From: Nocardia crassostreae
Lineage (GTDB): Bacteria; Actinomycetota; Actinomycetes; Mycobacteriales; Mycobacteriaceae
DNA length: 64,000 nucleotides
Direction of reading: 5' to 3'
NCBI RefSeq assembly: GCF_001613405.1
Contig: NZ_BDCH01000041.1
Span: forward strand, 1-64,000
Below the pieces are notes generated by a model. The model was not told the origin of the DNA, ran no database searches, and worked only from the letters and a program-made list of their open reading frames with translations. Both the position numbers and the translations under genes were made by a program. Below are positions 17,689-28,100 of this stretch, piece after piece. Each line of letters starts with the position of its first letter. Position 1 is the first letter of the stretch.

Positions 17689-20600
17689 TCATGGCGGTGA
17701 CGATGGCCCCGGCGGTGGCGTGGTCGAAAAGTTCTGCCGCGTAGACCAGTTCGCCGCGGATTCCGGCGCACTCGCCGTCTGGGCCGTATTCCTCGCGCAG
17801 GTTGAGCAGCAGTTCCCAGGGGGTGCGGCGGACCGGGACCGGGTGATGGCGGATCTCCACTTCGCCCGGGACCGTGCCGATGTCGACGCCGCGCAGATAG
17901 GTCACCATGACCTGGAACAGTGGGTGGTGGGTGCGGGAGCGCGGGGGGTTCAGCAGTTCGACGAGGCGGCCGAAGGGGAACTCCTTGTTCTCGTACGCGC
18001 CGAGCACGCGTTCGCGGACCTGGTCGACGAGTTCGCCGAAGGTCTTGTCGTCCGACAGATCGACCCGGACTATCGCGGTGTCGACGACGCAGCCGACCAG
18101 GTCTTGGAGGCCCTCCGCGTCCCGGCCGCTCAGGGCGACGCCGATGGGCAGGTCGGTGCCTGCGCCGCGCTCGTGCAGGGCGAGGGCGAGGGCGGTGTGC
18201 ACGAGCATGTAGATGCTCGCGCGGTGGGTGCGGGCGATGCAGGCGAGCCGCCGGTGGGTGTCGGCGTCGATGTGGACGGGGAGTGCCGCCGCGAGGTTTT
18301 CGCGGCGTTCGGTGCGCGGGCGGTCGGCGGGCAGGATGGGCTGATCCGGGATGCCGTCGAGCGTGGCGCGCCAGTAGCGGGCCTGTGGTTCGAGTATCGA
18401 CTCCGGCGCACCGGGCGGGTTCAGGCGCTGCCGCAGCCAGATCGCGTAGTCAGCGAACTGCGTTGCGGGAACTGGCCATTGCGGTGCGCGCCCGGCCGCT
18501 CGCGCCCGGTAGGCGGTGAGCAGGTCGTGTTGCAGGATGCCCGGGGATTCACCGTCGCCCGCAATGTGGTGCAGGACGCCGAGCAGGATATGGCGCCGGT
18601 CGCTCAGCCGGTAGAGGCGGATGCGCAGCGGCGGTTGCTTGGTCGGATCGAAACCGTGCAGCAGCTCGGAATCCATTGCCCGGTCCACACTCTCACCGCC
18701 AGGCACGTCCACGAGGCGGAAGTCCGGGCGCGCCGCATGGCTGGGCAGGATGCGCTGTACCGGACCGTCGACTCCGTACGGCAGTACCGTGCGCAGGATT
18801 TCGTGCCGCTCGACGACATCGGTGACCGCCGCCTCGGCCGCGTCCGGGTCGAGCGGTCCGCGGAACTCGAGGGCGGTGGCGATCAGGTAGTCGGGGCGGT
18901 GACCGCTGAGATAGTCCACGGTCCACAGCCGCTGCTGGGCGGGTGCGAGCGGAATCGGTTCCACGCGGATGACATTCGCGATGCCGCGCGGAGGATTCAC
19001 GGGCCCGCGCCGGTCGAGTGCCTGTTCGAGAGCGGCGACCGTCGGGGACTCGAACAGATCGCGCAACGACACCTCCACCCCGAGGGCCGACCGCAGGGCG
19101 GCCACGACGCGGATGGCCGAGAGGGAGTTGCCGCCGTGCGCGAAGAAGTCGTCGGTGATGCCGATTTCCACGCGGCCCAGGGCTTCGGCGAAGGCCGCGG
19201 CGATGACCTGCTGCCGTGGTGTGCGCACCGGTACCGGAGCACCGGCGGACGGTTCCGGGAGCGCGCCGACATCGATCTTGCCCATGGGGGTCAGCGGCAG
19301 TTCGTCGATCGTCACGATCGCCGACGGCACCAGATAGCCGGGCAGGGTCGCGGCCAGCCGGGTCTGCAGGGCCGCCGTGTCGACGCCGGGTCCGACAATG
19401 TGCGCGATGAGCGACTGGCCGGTCGCGGACTGCCGCGCGGTGACGATCACTGCGGTGACAGCGGGCTCGCGCCGGATCGCCGCCTCCACCTCACCGGGTT
19501 CGACTCGAAAACCATTGACCTTCAGCTGCCGGTCGGCGCGCCCGAGGAAGTGCAGTACGCCGTCTGCATCCCAGCGCCCGAGATCACCCGTGCGGTACAT
19601 GCGCGCACCGGGCGGACCGTACGGGTCGGCCACGAAACGCTCGGCGGTGCGAGCGGGCATGCGGTGGTAGCCATTGGCGAGACCGGCGCCGGACAGGTAG
19701 ATCTCCCCGGTGACCGCGGTGGGCGTCGGCCGCAGGGCCGGGTCGAGCACCGTCACGCGCGTATTGTCGGCCGGGCGTCCGATGGGGACGGGACGCTCCG
19801 GCGACGCGTCGGCCGGGATCGGGAAGCCGAGGGCGAAACCGGTCGCCTCGACGGGCCCGTACAGGTTCGTCACCACGGGCGGATGCTCGCCGCGCCGCAC
19901 GGCCGCGGCGGCGTGCGGTAACAGCACATCCCCGGCCGCGGTCAGCTGCCGCAGCCGGGCGAGTTCCTCGGGCATCTGCTCGGCCAGAAGCCGAAACCGG
20001 CCCGCGGGCAACAGCATCGAGGTGACGCGCCCGGCGCGCAGGACCGCGGTGTAGTCGTGGACATCGAGGACGCCGGGCGCGGCGATCACCACCGTGCGAC
20101 CGGTCAGCAGCGGCTGCCACAGCTCCCACACCACCATGTCCCAGTTGTGCGGCAGGTGCATGAGCATGAGCTCGTGCCCTGCACCGCGGCCGATGCGGTC
20201 GCGGGCCCGCGTCACGATATTGCGGTGGGTGACCTCCACACCCTTGGACGCACCGGTCGATCCGGAGGTGAACATGAGCGATGCGACGGCATCGGGTGGG
20301 ACGGCGACACCTAGATCGCTGTCGTCGTAATCGACTGCCGTGCTGTCGATCTCATCCAGCACCAGTTCGGTGCCGGTGAAGTCGAGCAGCCACCGCACGT
20401 GCGCGGGCGGATAGCGGTCGCTCAGCGGTACGCACAAGGCCCCCAGTTTGGCGACGGCGAGGAAGGTGATCACGAGATCGACCGAGCGGGGCAGCGCGAT
20501 GCCGATCGGCACGCCCGGTCCCGCGCCGCGGGTGCGCAGCCAGCGGGTAATCCGATTGGCTCGGGAATTCAACTCGGCGTATGTGATCTCCGCGCCGTCG

Positions 20601-23600
20601 CACCAGAGCGCCACGGCCTCGGCGTGTTCCCGCACCACCGCCTCGAAATGCCCAGCGATCCCATCATTCTCGATTTCGGCGTCGATTCCGCGCCCGGCGG
20701 CGAGGAGTTCGGCCCGGCGCGCGGTCGGCAGCAGGTCTGTCCGGCCGATCATCGACGGTTCCGGGTTCGCGAGCGCCGCAGCGGCGGCGAGGATGCGCGA
20801 CCACAGCTCGTCCACGTCGGCGAGGCAGTCGATCCGGTCGAGGTGCGCACCGATGCGGAAGGTCAGCTCGCCATCGCCGGGCACGACCACCACCATCAGC
20901 GGAAAATGCGTTCCGCCAAGGACATCCACGTCCGTGACGGCGAACTCCGCCGCCGGATCGTCGAGCAGGCGGGTATCGAGGGGGAAGTTCTCGAAGACGA
21001 GTGAGGTATCGAACAGATCGGTCGCGCCCGCCGCCGCCATGATGTCGGGCAGCCCGAGATGGTCGTGCGCCATGAGCGCCACCCGGTCGCGCTGGATGCG
21101 GGCGGCCACGTCGAGCGGCGTCGCGTCGGGAGCGGTGCGCACCCGCAGGGGCACGGTATTCATGAGCAGTCCGACCGCGCCGCTCGTCTCGCCGCCGTCG
21201 CGGCCGGAGACGGTGATGCCGAACACGACGTCGTCGCTGCCGGTCAGGTTGGCCAGCACCAGCGCCCACAGCGTCTGGACCAGCGTATTGAGCGTCAGCC
21301 CGTGCGCGGCCGCCCGGTCGCGCAGCGCGGTGACCAGAGGGCCGGGCAGTGTGTAGACGTGTTCGCCCGGCCGTCGCCAGCGCTGCCGGTCGGCGCGCGC
21401 CACCTTGCTCGGTTCGGCGCCGGACAGGGCCTCCTCCCAGGCGCGGCGGGCGGCGTCGCGATCCTGTGCCGCGGCCCATTCGAGGAATGCGGTGAACGGT
21501 GCGGCGGGCGGCAGTCCGCGGCCGTGATAGCCGATCAGCAACTCGCGCAACAGGATTACCAGCGACCAGCCGTCGAGGAGGGCGTGGTGGTGGGTCACCA
21601 GGAGGAGGGCGGGCCGCGCCTCGGCGCGAATCAGGGTGGCCGCGAGCAGCGGAGCCGCGAGCGGATCCAGGCGGGCGTCCTCGGCGCAAATCCGGTCGAC
21701 GGCGTCGTCCCGCTCCGCGGGCGACACGGAGTCGAGATCCACCACCCGCCAAGGGTGTTCGATGTCGGTGCGAATCTCGTAGTGCAGTGCGTCGTCCTGG
21801 TCGACGACGAATCGACCCAGCAGGTGCGGATGCCGGGCGAGCACCGCGCGCAGGGCATGGCCGAGTCGCTCCACGTCGATCGAGCCGTCCAGTGTGAGCG
21901 CGGCCTGCACAAGGTAGGGGTCCTCCCCCTCGCCGCCCTCGTACAGGGAGTGGAACAGGAGCCCGGCCTGCAAGGGTGTCGCTGGCAGCAGGGTGCGCTC
22001 ACGACCGATCGTGGGCGGTGTCGCCGCCGTGGGCGCGGCCACCGATGGGCGTGTCTCGGCCGTCGCCGCCAGCGCGCGAACGGTCTGCTGTTCGAACACA
22101 TCCCGCGGCGTGAGGTCGAGCCCTGCCGCACGAGCGCGGTCCGCCAGCCGGATGGCCAGAATGCTGTCCCCACCCGTGGCGAAGAAGCCGTCGCCGACAC
22201 CGAAGCCGTCGTGTCCGAGCACCTCCGCGAACACGGCGTGCAGCCGTATCTCGGTCGCGGTGCGCGGCGGCTCCTCGGCGGTACGGGTGGCTCCGTGCAC
22301 GTCGAGAGTTCGCAGTCGCCGTTCGTCGACCTTGCCGTTGGGTGTCGTCGGGATGGCGTCGACAATCGTGATCGTGGACGGAACAGCGTGTGCGGGTAGC
22401 AGATGGGCGATTCCGGCGCGCACTCCGTCGAGGTCGATGCGCTCGCCCGTGACGAAGGCGGCGAGCCGTCGATCGCCCCGCTCGGATTCCACGATCAGCA
22501 CCGCCGCCGCACGCACCGCCGCCTGCGCGCACAGGGCGGCTTCGACCTCGCCCGGCTCGATCCGGAACCCGCGAACCTTCACCTGACGATCCGCCCGCCC
22601 GAGATAGTCGAGCGTCCCGGTATCGGTCCAACGCGCCAGATCGCCACTGCGATACATCACGCCGCCCGGCCCGCCGAAAGGATCGGCCGTGAAGCGCGCC
22701 GAGGTGAGGCCCGGCCGCCGCAGATAGCCAGCGGCGACACCGGGTCCGCCGACATAGAGTTCGCCGGGCAACCCCGGCGGGCAGGGGCGCAGCGCGGCAT
22801 CGAGTACGTAGACGGCGAGGTCTGCTATCGGCGTGCCGATAGCACCGGCCGTCACCGTGCCCGGCCGCTCGGCGAGGGGCGTTCCCGTGGTGAACACCGT
22901 TGTCTCGGTGATGCCGTACATATTGACCAGCCGCGGCGCCCGCGGATCGTGGCGCGACCACCAGTCGGCCAGCCGCCACGGCTCCACCGGCTCACCACCG
23001 AAGATCACGTAGCGCAGCGCGAGCCGGGCGGCGTCGGCCGGTCGGCGGGCCTGTGCGTCGACCAGCAGGCCGAAGGCGGACGGCGTCTGGTTCAGCACCG
23101 TAACCCGTTGCGCCACCAGCAGATCGAGGAATTCGCCCGGTGCGCGCGCCACCTCGGCGTCGACGATGACGAGCTTGCCGCCGTGGCAGAGTGCACCCCA
23201 GATCTCCCACACCGAGAAGTCGAATGCGGTGGAGTGGAACAAGGTCCACACATCGTCGGCGCCGAATTCGAACCACGGCCGGGTCGCGGTGAGCAGCCGC
23301 ACCACATTGGCGTGGGTGACGACAACGCCTTTGGACACACCGGTCGTACCGGAGGTGTGGATGACATAGGCCGGATGACCCGGCGCGGGACGACGGCCGG
23401 GCTCGCGCGGCACGACCGGCTGGGGATCCCCCAGCCGCAGCACGGGCTCCGGTGGGATCTCATCCGGGAGAGGGACGTTCGCATCGGTGATGATCAGCGC
23501 CGGGGCGGCGTCGTCGATGATCGCCCGCAGCCGCTGCGGTAGGTAGCCGGGATCCAGCGGAACGTAGGCCGCACCCGCCTTCAGGACGGCGATCACGGCG

Positions 23601-25135
23601 ACCAGCAACTCCGGTGAGCGCGACATCGCGAGACCTACGAAATCGCCCGGGCTCACGCCATATCCGGCAATGACGCGCGCCAGCCGCCGCGCCCGCTCGT
23701 CCAGTTCGGCATAGCTGAGCGACCGATCCCCGTGCACCACGGCGGTCGCCTCGCCCCGTGCGGCCGCGATCCGCTCGAACCAGTCGACGAGTGTTTCGGC
23801 GGAGGCGGTCGCGGCGGCGGGCCCGGCCGGATCCGGTGCGGGCCGCAGCCTGCCCAGTGGGAGATCCTCGGGGGCGGCGGCCAGGGCGGCAATGGTCTCC
23901 GTGAGCCGACGATGATGTGCGGCGAGGTCGTGTTCGGAGTAGCGCAGCGTATTCGATTCGAGCACCAGGGACAGGCCGGGTTCGCCATTGTCGTAGACGC
24001 TGATGTTCAGATTGTCGGAGCGCCCGGCCAGGATATGGCGCAGGGTGGCGGATTCCGCGCCGAAGCGCAGATCCTTCTGCATGGGCATCACATTGACGGT
24101 GGGCCCCAGGATGCCGCCCGCGAGCCCGCTCGCGCGCAGGTCGGCGAGCATATCGCCGTACTGGTACCGCTGATGGCGCAGGATGATCAGCGATTCGGCG
24201 CGCACCGCGCGCAGCAGGTCGCCCACGGTGGCGGCCGGGTCCACGGTCAGGCGCAGCGGGATGATGTTCGCGGTCATGCCGAGCGCAGTGCGGGAGCGTT
24301 TGGCGGGGACGGCCACGCCGAGGGTGACCGTGCGCGCGCCAGAATCCGCGTGCAGCAGTAGGGCGATGGCGGCGAATACCCAGGCGGGCCACGCGATGGC
24401 GCACGTCTCCGCACGGGCCCGCAGCGCCTTCCACTCGGTTTCCCCGAGCAGGTCGGCATGGCGCAGGAACCGATTGCAGTCCGCGGCGGCCGGAGCCCCG
24501 GCGAACTGCGGCGGTTCCTGCGCCGCGCGCGATGCCAGCCGCTGCGCCCAGAACTGCCGGTCGTCGGCGTAACGCGGTGACGCCCGGAACCGCTCGTCCT
24601 CCGCGATCAGATCCGCCACCCGGTCGAAGACCGTCTCGGCCACGGGCGTGCCCTCGGTCAGCGCCGTGTAGGCGGCGGCCACGCGGCGGATGAAGGCGGC
24701 CGAGGCGGCCCCGTCGATCACCAGGTGGTGGGAGCGGATGAACCACACCGTGCCCGCCGCGCCGAGATCGATGAGATGGTGTTCGAACAGCGGCGCGCGG
24801 CCGAGATCGAACGGCCGGTCCAGGGCCGCGCGCATGAATTCCAGGGCCGCGCCGAGCGGATCGGCGGCGGTGCGGAAGCTGCCGCGGTGCAGCGGCCAGT
24901 CCGCCGCCTCCTCCACCACCTGCACGACCGAGCCGTCGGGCTCGGTGTCGAAGCGCACCCGCAGCGATTCCGCGCCCGCGATGGCACTGCGCAGCGCCCG
25001 CTCGAACAGCGCCTCGTCGATCGCGCCGTGGATGTGCACGTATCCGCCGACGAGCAGCCGGACCCCGGTGTCGTCGAGTTGCTGTGCGACCCACGTGTGT
25101 TGCTGCGCGCGCGTCAGCGGTAGGCGTGTGGTCAC
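17594..25135 (-). CDS. NRPS-B: C-A-T-C-A-T-C, two modules, no thioesterase
   Basis: The protein has 2513 residues from GTG 25135, whose GTGA overlaps the stop of NRPS-A, so the two are translationally coupled. Domains in order: C (HHLVIDG near 140); A (HTSGTTGVSKG, FDFSVWEIWG, GITETTVF); T (FFATGGDSILAI); C (HHHALLDGWS); A (MFTSGSTGASKG, NWDMVVWELW, NLYGPVEATGF); T (FFAHGGNSLSAI); and a last complete C (HHIAGDGES). The first A pocket, aligned by hand with PheA, reads about DFWNIGMVFK, one residue from known Thr codes. The second reads about DMWLTALGFK, not recognised. There is no TE or reductase. Release must come from the last C domain, hydrolysis or a trans enzyme. Code letters need software confirmation. 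Confidence 0.92.
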   Translation of the reverse strand: MTTRLPLTRAQQHTWVAQQLDDTGVRLLVGGYVHIHGAIDEALFERALRSAIAGAESLRVRFDTEPDGSVVQVVEEAADWPLHRGSFRTAADPLGAALEFMRAALDRPFDLGRAPLFEHHLIDLGAAGTVWFIRSHHLVIDGAASAAFIRRVAAAYTALTEGTPVAETVFDRVADLIAEDERFRASPRYADDRQFWAQRLASRAAQEPPQFAGAPAAADCNRFLRHADLLGETEWKALRARAETCAIAWPAWVFAAIALLLHADSGARTVTLGVAVPAKRSRTALGMTANIIPLRLTVDPAATVGDLLRAVRAESLIILRHQRYQYGDMLADLRASGLAGGILGPTVNVMPMQKDLRFGAESATLRHILAGRSDNLNISVYDNGEPGLSLVLESNTLRYSEHDLAAHHRRLTETIAALAAAPEDLPLGRLRPAPDPAGPAAATASAETLVDWFERIAAARGEATAVVHGDRSLSYAELDERARRLARVIAGYGVSPGDFVGLAMSRSPELLVAVIAVLKAGAAYVPLDPGYLPQRLRAIIDDAAPALIITDANVPLPDEIPPEPVLRLGDPQPVVPREPGRRPAPGHPAYVIHTSGTTGVSKGVVVTHANVVRLLTATRPWFEFGADDVWTLFHSTAFDFSVWEIWGALCHGGKLVIVDAEVARAPGEFLDLLVAQRVTVLNQTPSAFGLLVDAQARRPADAARLALRYVIFGGEPVEPWRLADWWSRHDPRAPRLVNMYGITETTVFTTGTPLAERPGTVTAGAIGTPIADLAVYVLDAALRPCPPGLPGELYVGGPGVAAGYLRRPGLTSARFTADPFGGPGGVMYRSGDLARWTDTGTLDYLGRADRQVKVRGFRIEPGEVEAALCAQAAVRAAAVLIVESERGDRRLAAFVTGERIDLDGVRAGIAHLLPAHAVPSTITIVDAIPTTPNGKVDERRLRTLDVHGATRTAEEPPRTATEIRLHAVFAEVLGHDGFGVGDGFFATGGDSILAIRLADRARAAGLDLTPRDVFEQQTVRALAATAETRPSVAAPTAATPPTIGRERTLLPATPLQAGLLFHSLYEGGEGEDPYLVQAALTLDGSIDVERLGHALRAVLARHPHLLGRFVVDQDDALHYEIRTDIEHPWRVVDLDSVSPAERDDAVDRICAEDARLDPLAAPLLAATLIRAEARPALLLVTHHHALLDGWSLVILLRELLIGYHGRGLPPAAPFTAFLEWAAAQDRDAARRAWEEALSGAEPSKVARADRQRWRRPGEHVYTLPGPLVTALRDRAAAHGLTLNTLVQTLWALVLANLTGSDDVVFGITVSGRDGGETSGAVGLLMNTVPLRVRTAPDATPLDVAARIQRDRVALMAHDHLGLPDIMAAAGATDLFDTSLVFENFPLDTRLLDDPAAEFAVTDVDVLGGTHFPLMVVVVPGDGELTFRIGAHLDRIDCLADVDELWSRILAAAAALANPEPSMIGRTDLLPTARRAELLAAGRGIDAEIENDGIAGHFEAVVREHAEAVALWCDGAEITYAELNSRANRITRWLRTRGAGPGVPIGIALPRSVDLVITFLAVAKLGALCVPLSDRYPPAHVRWLLDFTGTELVLDEIDSTAVDYDDSDLGVAVPPDAVASLMFTSGSTGASKGVEVTHRNIVTRARDRIGRGAGHELMLMHLPHNWDMVVWELWQPLLTGRTVVIAAPGVLDVHDYTAVLRAGRVTSMLLPAGRFRLLAEQMPEELARLRQLTAAGDVLLPHAAAAVRRGEHPPVVTNLYGPVEATGFALGFPIPADASPERPVPIGRPADNTRVTVLDPALRPTPTAVTGEIYLSGAGLANGYHRMPARTAERFVADPYGPPGARMYRTGDLGRWDADGVLHFLGRADRQLKVNGFRVEPGEVEAAIRREPAVTAVIVTARQSATGQSLIAHIVGPGVDTAALQTRLAATLPGYLVPSAIVTIDELPLTPMGKIDVGALPEPSAGAPVPVRTPRQQVIAAAFAEALGRVEIGITDDFFAHGGNSLSAIRVVAALRSALGVEVSLRDLFESPTVAALEQALDRRGPVNPPRGIANVIRVEPIPLAPAQQRLWTVDYLSGHRPDYLIATALEFRGPLDPDAAEAAVTDVVERHEILRTVLPYGVDGPVQRILPSHAARPDFRLVDVPGGESVDRAMDSELLHGFDPTKQPPLRIRLYRLSDRRHILLGVLHHIAGDGESPGILQHDLLTAYRARAAGRAPQWPVPATQFADYAIWLRQRLNPPGAPESILEPQARYWRATLDGIPDQPILPADRPRTERRENLAAALPVHIDADTHRRLACIARTHRASIYMLVHTALALALHERGAGTDLPIGVALSGRDAEGLQDLVGCVVDTAIVRVDLSDDKTFGELVDQVRERVLGAYENKEFPFGRLVELLNPPRSRTHHPLFQVMVTYLRGVDIGTVPGEVEIRHHPVPVRRTPWELLLNLREEYGPDGECAGIRGELVYAAELFDHATAGAIVTAMTTVLDSVCGEPAAPEAAESAAPEQRPGAYPR

Positions 25136-28100
25136 GGTAGCCCCTCGATGGTCGTCTCCGGATCCCCGGCGATGGCGGTGAGCAGCCGTCGCATCTCCGC
25201 ACCGATTTCGGCGACCTGTGTTTCGTCGAAAAGCCCGCACAGGTAGCCGATTCGGACGCGCAGCTCCGCGCCCGGGTCGACGGTGAGCGTCAGCGGATAG
25301 TGCGCGGCGTCGGTGAGTTCGAGACTCGCGCCCGTCACGCCGTCGAGGGCGGCGGCCGCGGCCGTGAGCTGCTCGGCGTCCACCGGATAGGACTCGAAGG
25401 CCAGCACCGTATCGAACAACATGTCCCGCAGCCCCGCGGCGGTGTGGATCTCGGTCAGGCCGAGGTGATGGTGCTCCATGAGCTCCGCCTGTTCTGCCTG
25501 GACCGCGCGCAGCAGATCCGCCACCGGCATGCGCGGCCCGAAGCGCACGCGCACCGGCACCGTGTTGATACACAGTCCGACAATGGATTCCACGCCCGGC
25601 AGAGTGGCCGGGCGGCCCGAGACGGTCGCGCCGAACACCACGTCGCCGCGTCCGAGCCTGCGTCCCAGCAGGATTGCCCAGACGACCTGGAGCACGGTGT
25701 TGAGCGTGACGCCGAGCTCGGCGGCGGTCGCGCCGAGTGCCGTGGTGGTCTGCCGATCGAGAGCCCAGTGGTGATCGGCTGTCGTGACAGTGCTTTCGCG
25801 GGCGCGGGACGCCGGGGCGACCAGTGTCGGCGCGCTGATGCCCTCCAGTGCCCGCCGCCAGGCGCTGTTGGACGCGGCCGCGTCCCGGGCGTGGTTCCAG
25901 GCCAGGTAGTCGTGGAAGGTTCCGTCCGGTGCGGGCAGCGGGTCACCGGTGGCGTAGAGCGCCAGCAGATCTCGCAGCACGAGCGGCACCGACCAGCCGT
26001 CGAGCAGGATGTGGTGATAGGTCGCGATCAGGATGTGCTCGGAGTCCGCGACGCGGGCCAGGGTGAAGCGCAGCAGCGGCGGACGGGCCTGGTCGAAGCG
26101 GTGCCCACGCTCCCGCGCGGCCAGCTCGGTCAGGTCGTCGTCGGTGGCCAGATCCACCTCGTGCCATGGGAGTTCGACCGTCTCGGGCACCACTTGGCGG
26201 GGTGTGCCGGTGGTGTCGAAGACGAAGGCCGCGCGCAGGTTCGGATAGCGTTCGAGCAGTCCTCGCGCGGCCCGCCGCAGCCGGTCGCGGTCGACCGAAC
26301 CGCCCAGCCGCACCACCGCCTGCACGTTGTAGACGTCCGGGGCGGACTCGGCCGGGGCGGCGAGGGTGGCGTGGAAGAACAGGCCCGGTTGCAGCGGTGC
26401 GAGCGGCCAGACATCGGTCAGGCGACCGTAGTCCCGCTCCCAGCGGGTGATATCCGCTTGGGTCACGCGGACGAGCGGGAGGTCCGACGGGGTGTGACCG
26501 CCCGCGTTCGCCGCGCGGGCGTGGGTGGCGATCGCGCCGAGCGCGGTCACCCACAGTTGCGCCAGCTCGGATACCTCGTCGGCATCGAGCAGGGTTGCGG
26601 GATAGGCGAATCCGGCGCGCAGGCGGGATCCGGCCACAATGGCGTTCACATCGATCGCGGCCGCCGCGGGCAGGTCCGGATCCGGCTGGGCAGCGGGGGT
26701 GGCGAGCACCCCGGTGCCGCGATCGTCCACTCGGCCCAGATAGTTGAAGCCGATATGCCCCGGCATCTCCTCCGGAAGTTGTTCGGCGGTATCGGGATTC
26801 AGGTAGCGCAGCAGACCGTAGCCGATGCCGTGGTCGGGAATGGCGCGCAACTGTTCCTTGACCGCCTTGACGACCGACCCGGCCGCCTCCGTACCGGCCA
26901 GCGCCGCTTCGGCATCGATATCGCCGAGGTCGAGTCGCACCGGGTACAGGGAGGTGAACCAGCCGACGGTCCGGGACAGGTCTGCGCCCGGCGCGAGCTG
27001 TTCCTCCCGGCCGTGCCCCTCCAGCCGCAGCAGGGAAACCGGAGCATCGGCGCCCCGACGCGCGCGCCAGGCCGTCAATGCGAGAGCCATTGCGGCAATG
27101 AGGATTTCGTCGACACGCGCGTGGAAGCGACCGGGCACGCCGCGGACCAGTTCCGCGGTGACCGTCTCGTCCACCGTGACCTCCACCGTCTCGACGCACG
27201 CGGCGGTATCGAGGGCGGGGTCCAGCGGCCGGGCTCCGAGCAGCGGATCCGGTGTCGCGCCGATGCGCCGCCAGACGGCGAGTTCGGCGCTGCGCCCGGG
27301 TGCGTGCGCGGCGTCGACCAGCGCGTGCGCCCGCCGGCGCATGGAGGTTCCGATCGGATCCAGCTGTGGCACATTCCCGTTCGCGGCGGCGGTGAGGGCT
27401 GTGAAGAAGTCGGGAATGAGGATCCGCCACGAGACGCCGTCCACGGCGAGGTGGTGTGCGCAGATGATCAGCCGTCCGGGCACATCGTCCCGCTCGGGAT
27501 CGAGCCGGACGAACTGCACCATCGCCCCGGCGGTGGGGTCGAGGCGATCCAGCGCGGCATCGAGTTCCGCCCCGATGAGCGCTTGCAGCTCGGCGGCGTC
27601 CGCATCGGCGTCGAACCGGCGGCGCCGCAGCAGATTCCCCGCATCAACGGTCCCGGGCGCGACCGTCTCCAGCCGCCATTCGCCGAAGTCGTCACGGAAC
27701 AATCGACTGCGCAGCATATCGTGCCGGTCGACGAGGGCGGTGACGGCCGCGGTCAGCGCGCCCTGCCCCGTTCCCGCGGGAAAATCGACGGTGAGCGTCT
27801 GATTGACCCGGCGGAAGCCGCCCCCGCGTTCGGTCAGCCACCGCGCGATCGGGGTGAGCGGCATATCGCCGATACCGCCGCCGGGCAGCTCGGGCAGCAG
27901 ACTCGGCAGCTCCGCACCGGCATCCAGTGACCGTGCGGCAGCAGCGATTCCGGCCACCGTGCGGTGTTCGAAAACATCGCGCGGCGTGAAATGCAGCCCG
28001 TGCTCTAGCGCCCGGGAGGCGAGCTGGATCGAGATGATGCTGTCACCGCCGAGCGTGAAGAACGAATCGTCTACGCCGGGTGACGCGACCCCGAGCACCT